Assembly (NCBI GenBank): GCA_003640385.1
Contig: RCAB01000178.1
Location: 51,750 to 115,749 of the forward strand
Length of the DNA: 64,000 nucleotides
Direction of reading: 5' to 3'
From: Setaria digitata
Lineage: Eukaryota; Nematoda; Chromadorea; Rhabditida; Setariidae
Shown here: one piece after another, positions 27,601-41,100 of the stretch
How the letters are laid out: each line of letters begins with the position of its first letter
How positions within the stretch are numbered: position 1 is the first letter of the stretch
Notes under the pieces: model-generated
Seen by the model: the letters and a program-made list of their open reading frames with translations, nothing else
The model's database searches: none
Told to the model about the DNA's origin: nothing
Made by a program: the position numbers and the translations under genes

Positions 27601-29283
27601 ACCCAAATTATTAGAAACGATATATTCATCTTTTTTTCACCTTACGGAATGCTTAGACAAGTTATTCAGCATCAAAAAATTTTTTTTACCACATAGATAT
27701 GGAAATGCTACAGAAAAATGAAACCTACTAAAACGATTAGTATAGAATATAAAATTATAATTAATGTTGCTCAACAAATGAAATCTGCTAGATTTACGAG
27801 GAGGATATAGTCGCACAAAACTAACGATTCCTAATAACTTCTATAATTAAAAATCGATATAGTGCTGTAGTAGGGACAACAACAAAATAAAACTGACCTC
27901 TCTATGTCTGAGATCAAATGGTGTCACTTTAATACAATAAGAACGTTCCGCATAACGTTTCTTATAAAATCTGAATGGATTTCCGTGAAAACGAAGTAAG
28001 ATTTCGTTCTGATTGTTTCCGATGAGGGAGGCTTCACTTACGAGGTTCTTGCCAGCTAAAAGGATATATATTTAGAAGTTTCTAAAAACTAAAGAAAAAG
28101 AATGTAAATGCTATATTTTTGATTATTATATGTTAGAAATAGAAACGACACTGTTTCCAAAACTTTTTCGTATTGTTATTCTTGCCGACGCCCCAATTTT
28201 TTTTTCCTTGTCTTCTTTTAATAAAATTAAATTTTCCAGTTCAGTTCAGTAAAAACATGGGAACGAATAGATTCGTTCGGAAGTTTAACTTGTAATAAAA
28301 GATCTGCAATTTAGAGTAAATAAATCAGCATAAAACATACAGCTCCACCCAAATTTGTCGGTGACATGCAAATGGCACACACCAGAGATCGATTCAACAG
28401 CTGGCAGAACGGATCTGGGACTTAAAAATGATTCCCATTTACTAACCACCAATTCCTGCAATTGCAATCGCTTAGATTATGAATATAGATCTCTTAAAAT
28501 ATATATATATATATCATTCGCTAAGAGTACTCTATATTATATGTTTCACCTCTTACTTTCAACTCAAGTAATAAATACTTACATTTTTTTCTTCTTCTCT
28601 GCCGCTGTGCAAATAATAACCGATAAAATAACGGAATTTCACCGGATCCGATCCGACTTCTACCGCACCTTCCCAACGCTGTCTACTAGAAAAGAAGCAC
28701 ATTTTTTGTGTTGATAGTAAACAATTTTAAAAAAAACTTTGTTGATATCACAATGTTGCAAAGAAAACAAAACTGAAAAAGTGTAAAAAATATGAAAACT
28801 TCCGCTTTCTATAACCGTTTCATAAACTATGGCCATACACCACACATCCCAGCTATACTTGAGCATTTATCAAATCTATTACCCAAAAAAAAAAAAAATA
28901 CTTTCGGGAAAGATAAAGATTCAAGAAGAAGGAGAGCACAGTTTCACTCAGAGTGAAACAAAGTATCGAGGTTGGGGATAAAATGAAAGCATATATCATG
29001 AAAAAAGACGGAAAGTTCACCAAAAATTCCGATAAACGAAATGCACTTTTTGGACATTAAAAAATCCTTTTCCCTATAAGCTTTTAAACTTGCCAGATTA
29101 AACTAAACTATAATAAGCAGGAATAACTAACGCAGAATCCGGATCCGGAAATAAAAGAAATGCATTGGATGGTGTCCATTCACCTAAAGCCGGTACTGAA
29201 CCTGTGACAAAAACATACTCCCAAGGTCGTACTCCTCCGACTTCCACCGAAAAATGAAGCATTGTGCGTGGTGCGGTCGACAT
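18687..29283 (-). CDS. GPCPD1: glycerophosphocholine phosphodiesterase with CBM20 domain (GPCPD1/GDE5)
   Basis: Cytosolic enzyme family that hydrolyses glycerophosphocholine to choline and glycerol-3-phosphate. Exons: 29283-29132, 28685-28583, 28455-28341, 28055-27898, 26690-26604, 24045-23932, 23039-22883, 22579-22447, 22222-22123, 21879-21846, 21780-21671, 21445-21272, 21036-20906, 20490-20355, 20087-19924, 19759-19532, 18792-18687; 733 aa with all phases consistent. The N-terminal CBM20 starch-binding domain (about 1-115) has [14 protein letters not shown]. The GDPD domain has [11 protein letters not shown] (His331), [33 protein letters not shown] and WGDD. The second catalytic His is replaced: the exon at 21879 reads VSYDFT where relatives have YHDLT (see findings). 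ATG 29283 lies 24 bases after TTTTAG, a possible trans-splice site. The C-terminal Ser-rich tail (19759-19532) is poorly conserved. Confidence 0.93.
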
Positions 29284-29659
29284 TTGGGCAGCAAATGCCC
29301 GACCTAAAATTCAAATTAAACTCAGCAAGGATGAAAAGATTGCTCCGATTTCCCGAGATATAGCAATGAATGAGTAATAACGTCACGTGAAATCCCACTT
29401 ACCCACCTACCTCAAGCTCCCTTCGCATCAAAATTAGCTCACTTCAACGATGTCATCATCAGTTCACGCATGAACCGTAGTGAGAGAGGAGTTCGTGTAC
29501 TACCTGCACCTATCGGCACATCAAGGACACGCAGCGCGCGACTGCAGTACTCGTCAGGTAAGTCTCCCACAAGCTTGCCTCAGTCTATCAGCACTGCAGA
29601 AAGTGAAGAGAAGGAAGTTCCATCTGCAGAGGAAGTGTCACCTGCATGGGAAACCGCTT

Positions 29660-29703
29660 AATATATATATGTGTGTGCGTGTGCGTGTGCGTGTGTGTGT
29701 GTG
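29660..29703. repeat. (AT)n(GT)n microsatellite
   Basis: Five AT units pass into about 17 GT units interrupted by three GC steps. It lies about 380 bases upstream of the GPCPD1 start codon. Confidence 0.95.
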
Positions 29704-30134
29704 AAGGTGAGGAACACGTGATCGATTAGACTAAATGAGGGCAGAATAGTGAGATGAGTGGGAAAACATGAAGAGTCTACTTGGGGAAGTTAGATCGATC
29801 GGTGGAGTGGCACTGGTCAGGATTTCTCAGCACGGGAGAGGTCGAGCTGTGGACTAGCTAGGGTTACAATCAATACCAGGGAATCGATCGAAGTGTGGCA
29901 TCTCGGATTTCCCGACACCATATCGCGGCGTATTTATCTGTCTAACTATGCACTGCATACATTTGCCTATACCTTCTCTTCGCACTTGGCCAGCACTCTT
30001 GGCAGTGGTAGGTTGGGATGAAAGGTGAAGTGTGATTAAAATTAGAGGATGCCTTCTGAATGAAAGTCAAAATTAACGGAAGAATGAAATCTGACAAGAA
30101 ATGAGAAGGGGAGAGGGACGGATGAATGATTGCA

Positions 30135-30200
30135 TTCTGACAGATCAGTTGGTGACTTCTGACTGATCAATTGGAGCCTTCTGATGGGTCAACTGATACT
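30135..30200. repeat. three-copy 22-bp tandem repeat
   Basis: TTCTGA recurs at 30135, 30157 and 30179, each followed by a GATCA/GGTCA AtTTG-like core. Copies are diverged, the third most. Confidence 0.75.
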
Positions 30201-32039
30201 TCATAGCATCCGAGGTGCTGAAGAAGATCGCTGTGGTAAGAGTAGGGAAAGAATATGTAATGCAGTTGTAATTTGGTTCATTTATGATCATCCAACGACA
30301 TTTCCTAAATCATATCAAGCAATTAAGATAATGAAGCCTTCTGGATGACTTCTTAAAATTTTCATTCAAAAAAAAATTGAATATCAAAGTAAGCTACATT
30401 TTTATGATATCATTGGTTTTTTTTTTGGAATATTAAGTAAGAAGGTAGTTCTTATCAGCTTTTAACATCGTACATCTTATCAAATCTACTCAAACGAGAA
30501 TAAACCAACGACTAATTCCAGTTATTTGAGAAGCTTCACTTAAAAGGAAGAAACACAAATATTATATTTCATCATAATTCAAAAATCCATTTCTCGAAAG
30601 ATTTATGATTGGGAAAAAGAAAAAATTCCTCGTTTTTTTGTCATTTATAAAACTAATATTTCCGACTGGAATCATACCGAACAGTCCACCACTCAGCGAC
30701 TAAACAATTTAGTGAAATGTGATAAGAAAAAAATTTAGCAGTGAATGATCAGTCTTTCATGTTTTTATCAAAGTTGGTCAGTGTTGGAAAAATCACAATC
30801 AAAATAGAATTTGTTCTTCCTTTTATCTTGTTGGACTCAAAAGAAAATTCCACCAATGAACATAGAAAAAACAAAAAAAGAAAGAGCAATTAAATAACGG
30901 CAGAATTACAGTGAACAATTAGAACAAAAAAAAACATGTTATTGTATGATAACTGATATCATATAGAAATTTATTTCTTCTTTTCCCTATCTTCTTTCTG
31001 TTTTTCTTTTTTTTTTCAGTACGATAAATGATATTACACCTACACCACAAAGATCCACTGCGACAGTGAATGCTGACATGATAACAGTTTTCGAAGGAAA
31101 GGAATTTTCCGAACGACAAGTTTTATTTTTGAAATTTAAAGTTTGTTAAGGAATGCAAATAGTTTCCTTCAATAATGCACATTTATTTATCATGTTGTTC
31201 GTCACCGTAAATGTATTAAGATTAGAATCTTTTCTTCGGTTCTCTCCTTATTTCTCTCATTTTATAGATAGGAATGACAGCGATGCAAGGTGTCGTAAAA
31301 TTGTTTGTGACATTGTATCGCAGATAAATTTACGCTAGACCTGCATGATATACATTTTATATACAAGGAAATTTCTACTGAATAAATAATTTTTGCTATA
31401 GGTAATTCACTGTGGAAGAAAAGTGATATGATAACACTGATAAACAAAATTACATTATCATTTCAACAAAAATTTTCGTATTAATATCACTAAAACCGAA
31501 TAAGAAATTCTACTTCATTTGGCCTTTTTCTTATTTTAATATTTCAGACTTCCCCTTTAGCATTTAAAAAATTGTTAACTATTTAATTATGTGTAATTAT
31601 TGTTCCTTCTGTGAAGGAAAATTCAAAATCAGAACTTTATTAATATAAATTATGTTTCGTTGGAGTGAAAATGAATTGCTTTTATAATTTCAGTAATTCT
31701 TTTTGTGTACTAAAAAATTATTGTATATGTAGTAGCAATGAAGTACCACTTTTTCAATGTTACTTCATTATTACTCATCAGTAAATAACAGTTAGGAAGA
31801 TTCTGTCGGATCTTCTAACTTGTTTTATTTGGAGAAATTTCTTAATAGTTAGCTGAAACGGTGTAAAGTAATAAGTTTGAACTGATGAGCTGCTGATAAA
31901 GAGATTAAGTGCTTCAGAAAATATGGCAATAACAGGGACGATATCATTTTAGCGAAACAATATCAGTGATATTCCTTCGAAAGAAATAGATGAAGGATAC
32001 TCGATTGGAACGCAGTTGATCTTCTCAAGTAAGTATTGT

Positions 32040-32561
32040 GAGGAGTCATACTCTCGATAAGGATAAGAGTGAGGATTCATACTCTCGATAAGGATAAGAG
32101 TGAGGATTCATACTCTCGATAAGGATAAGAGTGAGGATTCATACTCTCGATAAGGATAAGAGTGAGGATTCATACTCTCGATAAGGATAAGAGTGAGGAT
32201 TCATACTCTCGATAAGGATAAGAGTGAGGATTCATACTCTCGATAAGGATAAGAGTGAGGATTCATACTCTCGATAAGGATAAGAGTGAGGATTCATACT
32301 CTCGATAAGGATAAGAGTGAGGATTCATACTCTCGATAAGGATAAGAGTGAGGATTCATACTCTCGATAAGGATAAGAGTGAGGATTCATACTCTCGATA
32401 AGGATAAGAGTGAGGATTCATACTCTCGATAAGGATAAGAGTGAGGATTCATACTCTCGATAAGGATAAGAGTGAGGATTCATACTCTCGATAAGGATAA
32501 GAGTGAGGATTCATACTCTCGATAAGGATAAGAGTGAGGATTCATACTCTCGATAAGGATA
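32040..32561. repeat. 31-bp minisatellite, 17 near-identical units
   Basis: Units start at 32040 and then every 31 bases from 32071 to 32536; the last is cut after 26 bases. All are identical except one base in the first (GAGGAGTC for GAGGATTC). Each unit contains CGATAAGGATAAGAG, that is, two GATAAG words, and the ends ACTCT and AGAGT can pair as a short stem. The homogeneity suggests recent expansion or ongoing gene conversion. Confidence 0.97.
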
Positions 32562-35500
32562 TTTCGAAATTTTGCCTCTATTTCGATGAGTTAGAAATGA
32601 ATGATAAGTAGCAACAGCAATAAAATTTTTCAGCTCTCATCAAAAATGACAAATTATTTCTTCTTTTTTTTTAAAAAAAAAATTCTAATCACGGCTCCTA
32701 TTTAATTGCCAATTTTTGAAAAAGAGAAGATGAATTTGTTTACAGATTAACTTGTTTCCTGACAATTCCTTTTACTATGCGAATCTGCTGACTGGAAAAT
32801 TAGGTGAAATAAATTTCTTAGACCGAACGAATTCTTATGAGCAAGAAAAAAAGATAAGAAAGATTGAAGAAGAAAAAAGAAGGATGAAATGAAATGACAA
32901 TAAAAAAGGCATGATCGATAGGGATAGGATAGCTGAGAAGTTTTCTGTCTAACTTCAGCTTCCACTTATTAAGCCAATAATGCCAGCATGGATGAGGATA
33001 TGGATGAGCAATACATCAGGAACTGAATCCACGAAGGGATTCCATCCACTTTCAAACACATAAACAAAACTTCCTTCACATCGAAAACTTCCAATCCTTG
33101 AAAAGTTGCAGCAACAATTAACTTTTAAATTCACTAAGCACATAGCTTTTAATTTGAATGCAGTCAGCTATCGTCCTTCTCCTTTCCTTCATGTTTTTAC
33201 CAGATAGATTCTTCTCCCTTCCTATTTTCATAATATTATCAATTAGCTACTAATCAACAGCACATCACCTTAAGCAGTAAGCAAAAACTGTGCCATACGT
33301 ATTTGGTGCTTTTAATAGTTCTGTTAGTCATAGAGAGATGGAAAAAGATAATGAAAATGCTCAAGAAAATGGAAATGAAGTGAAGAAAGAGTGTCCGTGT
33401 TACCAGGAAAGAATTGCGCAACTAAGAAGAAAAGTGAAACATATGATGAGAACGAAAACTTCAGCAAAATCTTATCAGATCAGTTTGATACATAATTTTA
33501 CAAGAGTAGTGTTAATTTTCGAAAACTTCTTAATGTTTTATTCCTGAAGGAAAGAAATATTTCATAATTGAAAAACTATAAAGTAGCTGACGATGATGAT
33601 AACGACCACCGTGAAGTGACTGATTAAAGACTTGCCGAGCAATGAATGAATCGATTTCACTGCAGTCCATATAAATCAATCATTTAGTGATCAAGTAGGA
33701 GGAGGACCAACTGTTTTGAAATCATTCATTCACTGATCGATACAATGGTGATCAGTGGAAAATGCATTCTTTGCGCTTGAACTAATTTATTCCATAGTTT
33801 TTCTCTTTAATTTCAAGCATTTTAGGACAAAAAAAAAGCCATCCTCATATCTGAACATATTCCACGTGCATTTTACGTGTGCTACGAGCGGAGAGAGAGG
33901 TAGCAATTTAAAGTAGATTTAAAATTTAAAAAAAATATCGAGTTTTGCAAATTTTTAACGTCATTAAATTAGTATCCAATCCATTCTTTTACTGCAGTAA
34001 TTTTCAATTTCTATACTAAATTTAAGCCCTTCTAATTCAGAGCTGAATAATTAATGGCGAAAAAATTAGCTTGATGCTGAAATATTTCATAAACTGACAT
34101 TAGATGGAGGCTTTCAGAAGTATTACCAAAGCATCTTTCATTCATTTAATCCAATAACTTCGAAAAGTGACATCTTCATTTTTCTAATTACTTCCTTGAT
34201 TCTACTCTTCTACTAATTAGTGTTCAAATATCGCGATCTGTTTTCAAATATCAGAAAATCTTTAGCACGCTGCTTTACACTACCTGAAGAAACATTTGTT
34301 CACTTAATCGTTTTCAAATGTAAATGAACAATATACTATATATGAAAAATAATTGTTAATCAGACTAGTACCGTTATGGAAAGATATATAACTTCTGATA
34401 GCTCCTCTGGCCAAATTTGCAAGAAATCCGAAATTTGTATTGGAAAAGATCATACTGTTGCTAGCAATATCCTTTGAATAGTACCACACGTAAAAGTGAA
34501 AGTGATAACCACTGAGAGATATTACGAATGACTGATAACGTGCACGAAAATGCGTGAATCAGAAAGTTTAAGGATTCCTGAAAGCAGTCATTGTCTATTT
34601 AATATCAATAAATTTCTCAAATTACAGTGATATTGAATAAAAGGAATGAATGAATTCATTAGCAATATTCATGGAATCTTTACAGACAGAGAAAAATGAA
34701 TGATTATCAACGATACTGAACGAATGAATGAAATAAATGAAATGTGAGAAATTTTCCAAGTTAACAAAAATTCTGGTAAACAGAAAACGGTAAGTTATAC
34801 TGTTTGTTCAGATTATTATACGTACAAGCCGGTTTCCCCTCTTTTCCGTTTTTTTTTTCCCTTTTTTTCTTGTAAATTTTAGGAGAAATGAGAAGAGATG
34901 ATGAGTGCAGAGAGAAAGTTTTGCATTTTTTTTTTTCATAATAATTTATGTGAAAAGCTAAAAGCCACAAGTATTCTCATGAAATACACGTGGTTTAGTT
35001 ATGCAGGTGTTTTTATCATATCATTATATTTGCGAAACGTTTATCAAATAGAAGTCTGAGAGAAGTTTTTCAGTTATGACTTAAAATACAATTCACAATC
35101 GATGGCAATAGCATGGACAAGTTTAAAAAAAAAAAAAACTGTGCAAATTTAAAAATTTGCAACTTCGATCATTAATCATTTTTTTTTTTTTCCAGAAATG
35201 TAAATTACATTTAATTGAAGAAGACATTGCAAAAATGCGAAATAAGTGGTAGACAATTTGAGAAGCTTGAAAATGAATCTCTAAAGTGGATAACATTAAA
35301 AGTCCGAAATTTAGAAAAAAAAAAAAAGAGAAAATGTTTAATATTTGCCATTAACAGTAAAAACTCTATAACAGAACAGGGAAGTAAATTTTGTTTGTTA
35401 ACATATTTCGTTCGTCAACAAAACACTGTAACTGGTACAATTGGCATTACAGTCACTTTACTTATGCTCTATGAAAAAAAGAGGAAGAAGAACAAAAAAA

Positions 35501-36060
35501 GCTCAAATTTCATTGTAGTAAAAAAAATTTTTTTTTTTTCTAAATAATATTTGAAAGCGTCAAAAAGAGAAAGAAGTGAAAACAGATAGTTTTAAATTGT
35601 AAACACAATTCATTCCGTTCAATTTCCAACAACTTTTTTTTTTCCGAAATTGAAATACCGTACATTCTGGTGTACTGCTAATAGTGATACTTGAAGTTCA
35701 CCGTCAATTTATTAACACACGTCTTAAATTAATTATAATTTAACTGATGAGAAATAATCAACATCGTTCTGAGAATCATTCGCACTAACACTATTTCCTA
35801 GAGAACATTTACCAACAAATTCTATTTTTTTTTCTCTCTTTTTTTACTCTAAAACACAACTTTTGCATGTAAAAATAGATGCTGGAAGTCTAATTAAAGT
35901 TTGAGCTAATTTCTACGTGGGTTAACTACAGCGTATCCAACTAAGACTTAATAATAAAAATCGAAGATGAGAAAAAACAACAAAAGATAATCTGACAATA
36001 TAGCACTTGCAATATATTCATCCAGCGTCTTGTAACTTTGCTAAAACTCTGTTTGGGACA

Positions 36061-36125
36061 GACTTCACGTAAATTTGTTCGTGACAACCTCCACGTAAAT
36101 TGTTCGTTACAGCCGTCACGTGAGA
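36061..36125. repeat. diverged tandem repeat with CACGTAAATTGTTCGT core
   Basis: The word CACGTAAATTTGTTCGT and its shorter form CACGTAAATTGTTCGT occur in succession about 25 bases apart, followed by a third partial copy beginning GTCACGTGAG. The third copy creates a full CACGTG palindrome. Confidence 0.65.
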
Positions 36126-36220
36126 CTACTGCATTGCCCAGGTCAATTACATACACCAAAATTCAACGATATTTAAGGACACTTAAATAGAAGAACAAAA
36201 CTGAAGTGGCTTATTCATAT

Positions 36221-36424
36221 TTCACAGTAAACAAACAAAATGGAAGAGAGCTCATACTACTCACTCTGAACAATACCAACAGTCACACGTTAACTTTACG
36301 CAGTCTTGTCTGACGTAACATATAACTTCCCCATCAATTATTCACAGTAAGCAAAAGGCAAAAGGGCTCAAACCAGTTACCGTGAACACGTCAAACTTAC
36401 GCAGTAATATGTGACGTAGCAACT
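36221..36424. repeat. diverged tandem duplication of about 120 bp with TGACGTA words
   Basis: Two blocks (about 36221-36320 and 36342-36424) each run from TTCACAGTAA through GCTCA and ACTTTACGCAGT/ACTTACGCAGT to TGACGTA. Similarity is patchy but collinear. TGACGTA resembles a CRE/bZIP site. Confidence 0.55.
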
Positions 36425-37501
36425 AGTTACTTTCGAAGTTCTATTCTAGCACACTGGAATAATATAAATGATTTGGCGAGAATAGAATTAATTACGACGC
36501 TTCCTTCATCCGATTCCGATATTCTCTATTTGTTAACAAAATTTAGAGTTATATAAATTCTTCAGCAGAAAAAAAGCACCTTGAAAGTGTTAAAAGAGGA
36601 CAAAGAGAGAATGCAGAGAGTACGAGTTATACGTACCATTTACGTTCACCAGCCACGCACGAGCACGCACGTCTGAGTTGCTCTCATCAGTTTACTTGGA
36701 ACGGTTATTCTGCTAAGATCAAAGATGAGATGGCATGCAGTTGAAGTTTATCTTATTATTCTTCAAGACTTAGATCAGTATCTTGTGATGATATCAGGAT
36801 GATGTACTGATAATGATCGTTCAAAAACACGAAAGCACTCAATAAAGCATTCATTAACCTTTAACCTAATGAAACATGTCATATTACTAAGTGTAAAAAT
36901 TCAAGCTCCGCAAGTACTGGATGTATTTTTTTTTTTTTTTGCAACCATAAATATTACACAGTGAAATACAGATAAAAAAATTCAACAAGCTAGTGCCATA
37001 TGTCTGAAAGCTAACTAATAGCACAAACTAATTCCGTCTAAGACAGGAAAGAAATGGAATGACTGTGTGGGACATTCAACATTATTATAAGAATGAACCA
37101 CAATAAGGGACTGTCATATGAAGAGTCATAATACAAAACATTCCGCTGCGGGAGCACTTTCACTAAGATAATTATTCGTAAATTAGCCTTATAAGAACAA
37201 AGAGAAGAAAATGACTGATGATACAGTAAGCCTATGAAATAACAAGCATCTCAAATGAATTAGCGAGAAAAATTGCATACATTTCAATGAATTCAGAAAG
37301 AACAACTTGGAATTAATTACTTGCTCAAATTAAGCTACTAAAATTGCTGAAATGAGCAAGGATGAAATTAGCTTCACAAAATTATGCGTTTATTTTTAGT
37401 TAATAAACATTTACAGCTAAACCAACTATTTCTGCTGAACATAATAGAAATTAATTCTCTCGCAGTTCAATCTCTACGATAAATGAGCCATCCACAGGAG
37501 A

Positions 37502-37521
37502 GAAAAAAAAAAAAAAAAAAA
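37502..37521. repeat. poly-A tract
   Basis: A run of about 18-20 A on the plus strand; similar long A/T runs occur near 35134, 36926 and 37669-37698. Simple sequence. Confidence 0.8.
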
Positions 37522-38142
37522 GGTTTTTCTAAATATTGACTTATGTTTCAGTGAACAAATGTCACTTTGCAATTGTTAAGATTTTATACTGATGAAGTCT
37601 AAGCTGAAACCGTAATAATTTGTTTAATTCCAATTCAGAAGGAACTTATTTCACGCCATAAAACATACCTTTTTTTTTTTTGAAAAAAAAAAAAAAAACT
37701 GAAATATTTTTTTCGTAACGATCAACTGAAGGAAAGATTTTTCTCCTTTATCAACAATATCTATTATATTATAGGAAGGAATAAATCTAAGTCTTGTGCC
37801 AGGGTGAGGAATAAATTCAAAATTTTCAAAGCAGAAAGCATAATCTCACTAGGAAAACCTCGTCATGGGCTAAGAATTTAAAAGTATGATAACAATATGA
37901 AGATAGCATCATATTAAAATCCAAAATTCTTTTTCTACTGATGATGCACCATTAAAATAAAAGCAGTACTGAAGCAAAAACTTCGAATACTGGAAAAATT
38001 AAAATTATTTTGACATTATTTAAAATCAATATCATAACAAAACCAGATTTATGTGGAAACAATTTTACATAAATACAAAGTTCCTTCCAAACTGGATCTG
38101 GATAAACTATAAACCAAACGTTTACAACACATCAAGGCATCA

Positions 38143-41100
38143 TCAGTAATGAGCAGTGACCCTGCAAATCTCAATGAGATCATCAATAATATGATAACGA
38201 CTAGTCCCTAACTTTCGTGCCAAATCGTTTTTCTCTGGTAGCGAAAGGTGTAAATATTGCATCACCATATCTCCATCCACCAAATTTCGAGTATTCTGGA
38301 AAAATCCTATGTCAATCGTCAAATCGATAGTCTTTCAAATAATATCGCCTTTACCACTTCCATCCGCAAAACAAAACTTCCTTCCAGTCTCATTTTAAAA
38401 ACAGATAAACTGAAGCTCGGCAGCCGATGAATAATCCTCTTTTTCCTACTCAGGTATGTATTGGAAAATAAATGAGATCACTCGAGATGGAAATATCTAT
38501 CAATTACAAATTGAAAAACGGATTAAATATCCAGTAGAAATTAACTACAAAGAGACTAACAAGATAATGATTGGGCCTTTGCGGTCTGGCTGCCCGCGCA
38601 CCTTTCGCGTTCAAACCAGCAGGTTGTAATACCATGGAAGATATCAACTGTTGCAGCATATGTAGTCGTCGAAAAACCTAAACCATGCATGAGAAAATAT
38701 TTACTGAAATCGCAAATCAATTATTCGTGGCATTTACTTAACAAGAATAGAGCGAAAAGCCTTGATCAATTTATAGTATTACTAAATTAAATAATAAAAT
38801 CTCTATTCTCCTTATAAGAGTAAAAAAAATCAACCAATTTGCAGTGAATCTCTTATTCAAATTAACTGACTCACTTTTTTTATGACAAAGTCAGAAAGTT
38901 GTTGTAAAAGAAAAAACAAACTTTTTCAGTAAGAGGACGTAAATATCCGAAACTTCCATCTAATGAAGCAAACAAGACGCTTTGCCGTTCCAATGAAAAT
39001 AATTCATTCTCGACAAAGCCACTTGAAATGTGACCTAAATAAACCTAAATAAAGACCTCGTTTTCAAATTTCTTGCTTTCACACAATAGAAATTTCGTTT
39101 TCTTTATTGTACAGATGAAAGAGTGCTGTAAAAGAGAATAAATGAAAACTTTATAAAGTATAGAATTTGAGCTAACACAAATCGATTTTATTTCAATGGA
39201 CTAAAAGAAGCATATATTATCCCCAATGCTCATCATCACAACGGTTTGAAAGGATTTCCCCTGATTTTAAACAAAATATTAGCTCTCGTTTTAAGGTTTT
39301 AAGTTAAAAATTACCTTTTACTCGAATAAATGAATTCACCGCTGTCCCAATATTAATTTCAGCTCGTAGCGTTAATTTCTCACCTCCTAGAGACTCCAGT
39401 GTTTCTGGCAAATAATTAAAAATAGCTATATTGGCCGCTTCATCAGACATTACAAATCCCATCTGTTTATTATCGATTATAAACTGAGCAGCCATTGGTG
39501 ACTGTACATCAGAGCGCATATCACGGCTAGCCAACGACAGTGCTTTATATTCTTCCTGGAAATGAGATATCAAATAACTGGTCTTGTGTTTCTGTCCATT
39601 AAGAAATAATGATTAAAAGGATTCAAAGCAGAGAAATATCATGAGTTTAAACCTGATACCGCAGGAGAGCTACCGAACGATACATGTCACAAGCAAGGGC
39701 GAGATTCCGCACACCAATTAACTGATGAACATAGAAATGCATGTCCAAAAAAGATATGCCTTGCAGATTGTTATCTTTGAACAACCATATAAAAACCTAA
39801 AACAAAAATTAATGAACGTTACAATGGATATCATTTTTCAGGAGTAAAAGTCAGAGACCAATATCTTTTTTGATTACATACATTTTCCAGCGAATCCATG
39901 ATTCTCTGTAGTTTTGTCCAAAAAAAAGACTGCTGAATAAACGATTCTGACCAAAATCTACTAATTCTTTATTGTTCAATCACCCGACAAAAAAAAAGAA
40001 CAGTTAGTATTATGAAACAGGAACCACCGCAAGTTAAGAGATAAAAAAGGGGAAAAAAAAGAAAAAACCTTTTGACCCATCCCCGTCAGAAGATATCCAT
40101 TGCAAGAGCATAAGCTTGTAACTGGTCCTTTCTGTTCCTTATCATACAGCGTTTTTATTCGGTGCTTGCTTGTTGGCTGTCCTGGCTCTGGTACTACCTA
40201 AAATACAATACAGAAGGACCAACATCAACATAGCTCATTAAATTTCTCAAACAAATGCCGCTAACGCAGTGGAAGGACTAAATGTCTATCGATCTTGAAA
40301 ATATTAAAATTGATTAGGAATTTTTCATCAAAATTATTACTTCGATGATTTCCGAAATAATAATCCGACCTCGTACCAAAACTTCTTCACCATAATTACA
40401 AGCAGTTCCAACAGCCAGATAGTTCTGCACACCAGATACGGTACCTTCGGATCGCAAAACAACTTCTTCACTACACGTAACTACTTCGAATTCTTCAAAA
40501 ACTATCTCAACATTTTGCACTGGCTTCCAATCCTCCGGTGAATATAGCTAAATAAAGATGCAACATATCACCCAAAAAGTAATTCTTCATAAGAAGGAAG
40601 CAGAAGAAATACAAAACTGGCTCCTTTAAACTGCATCAATTTCATCCACAGGAAAAATCAGAAACAAAAATATCACAACAATTTCAAAACTTATAATTCC
40701 GCTTGTGGAATTTTCTCCATTTTTCCATAAAGTTCTTTCATACACAGATAACTTACTTGTAACTTATACTGATCCATCTCTGGATACACGAAAGTATCTG
40801 ATTTCTCATGTTCTTCGAATGTTTTATCATCATTGATAAGTACACACATCTTCGTTACCTTCCTTTTCTCACTTGTGAGCACGGCATAAGTATTCGAATG
40901 CAACAAATACATTACACTATGTACGGTTGCTCCGACATCTATTCTTTTTACCGGATACGATATATCAAGTATTATATCACTCTAGAATATAATAAAGACA
41001 GCACTTAGTTCGAAGAAGGACAAGAATATGGTGAAAAAAGCCACGAAAATTACTGAGTTTAGCTGAAAAGCTCAATACAAAAAGAAAACGACAGAAAAGG

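Larger units (their letters stand above)
29284..38142. other. 8.9-kb gene-poor stretch between CPSF1 and GPCPD1
   Basis: No exon chain is supported here. It should contain the GPCPD1 promoter at its left end and the CPSF1 3' UTR at its right end. It holds the repeats listed separately: GT microsatellite, a 22-bp triple, the 31-bp minisatellite and two diverged duplications near 36.1-36.4 kb. The stretch 29284-30250 is less AT-rich than the rest. An isolated CACGTG lies at 29715-29720, about 430 bases upstream of the GPCPD1 start. Confidence 0.55.

Noticed and set aside
33338..33547. Plus-strand 69-codon frame (MEKDNENAQENGNE..., with CPCYQERIAQLRRK)
   Set aside because: Composition is coding-like and a CTGTTAG acceptor precedes it, but there is no partner exon, no recognised family and the end is plain AT-rich sequence.
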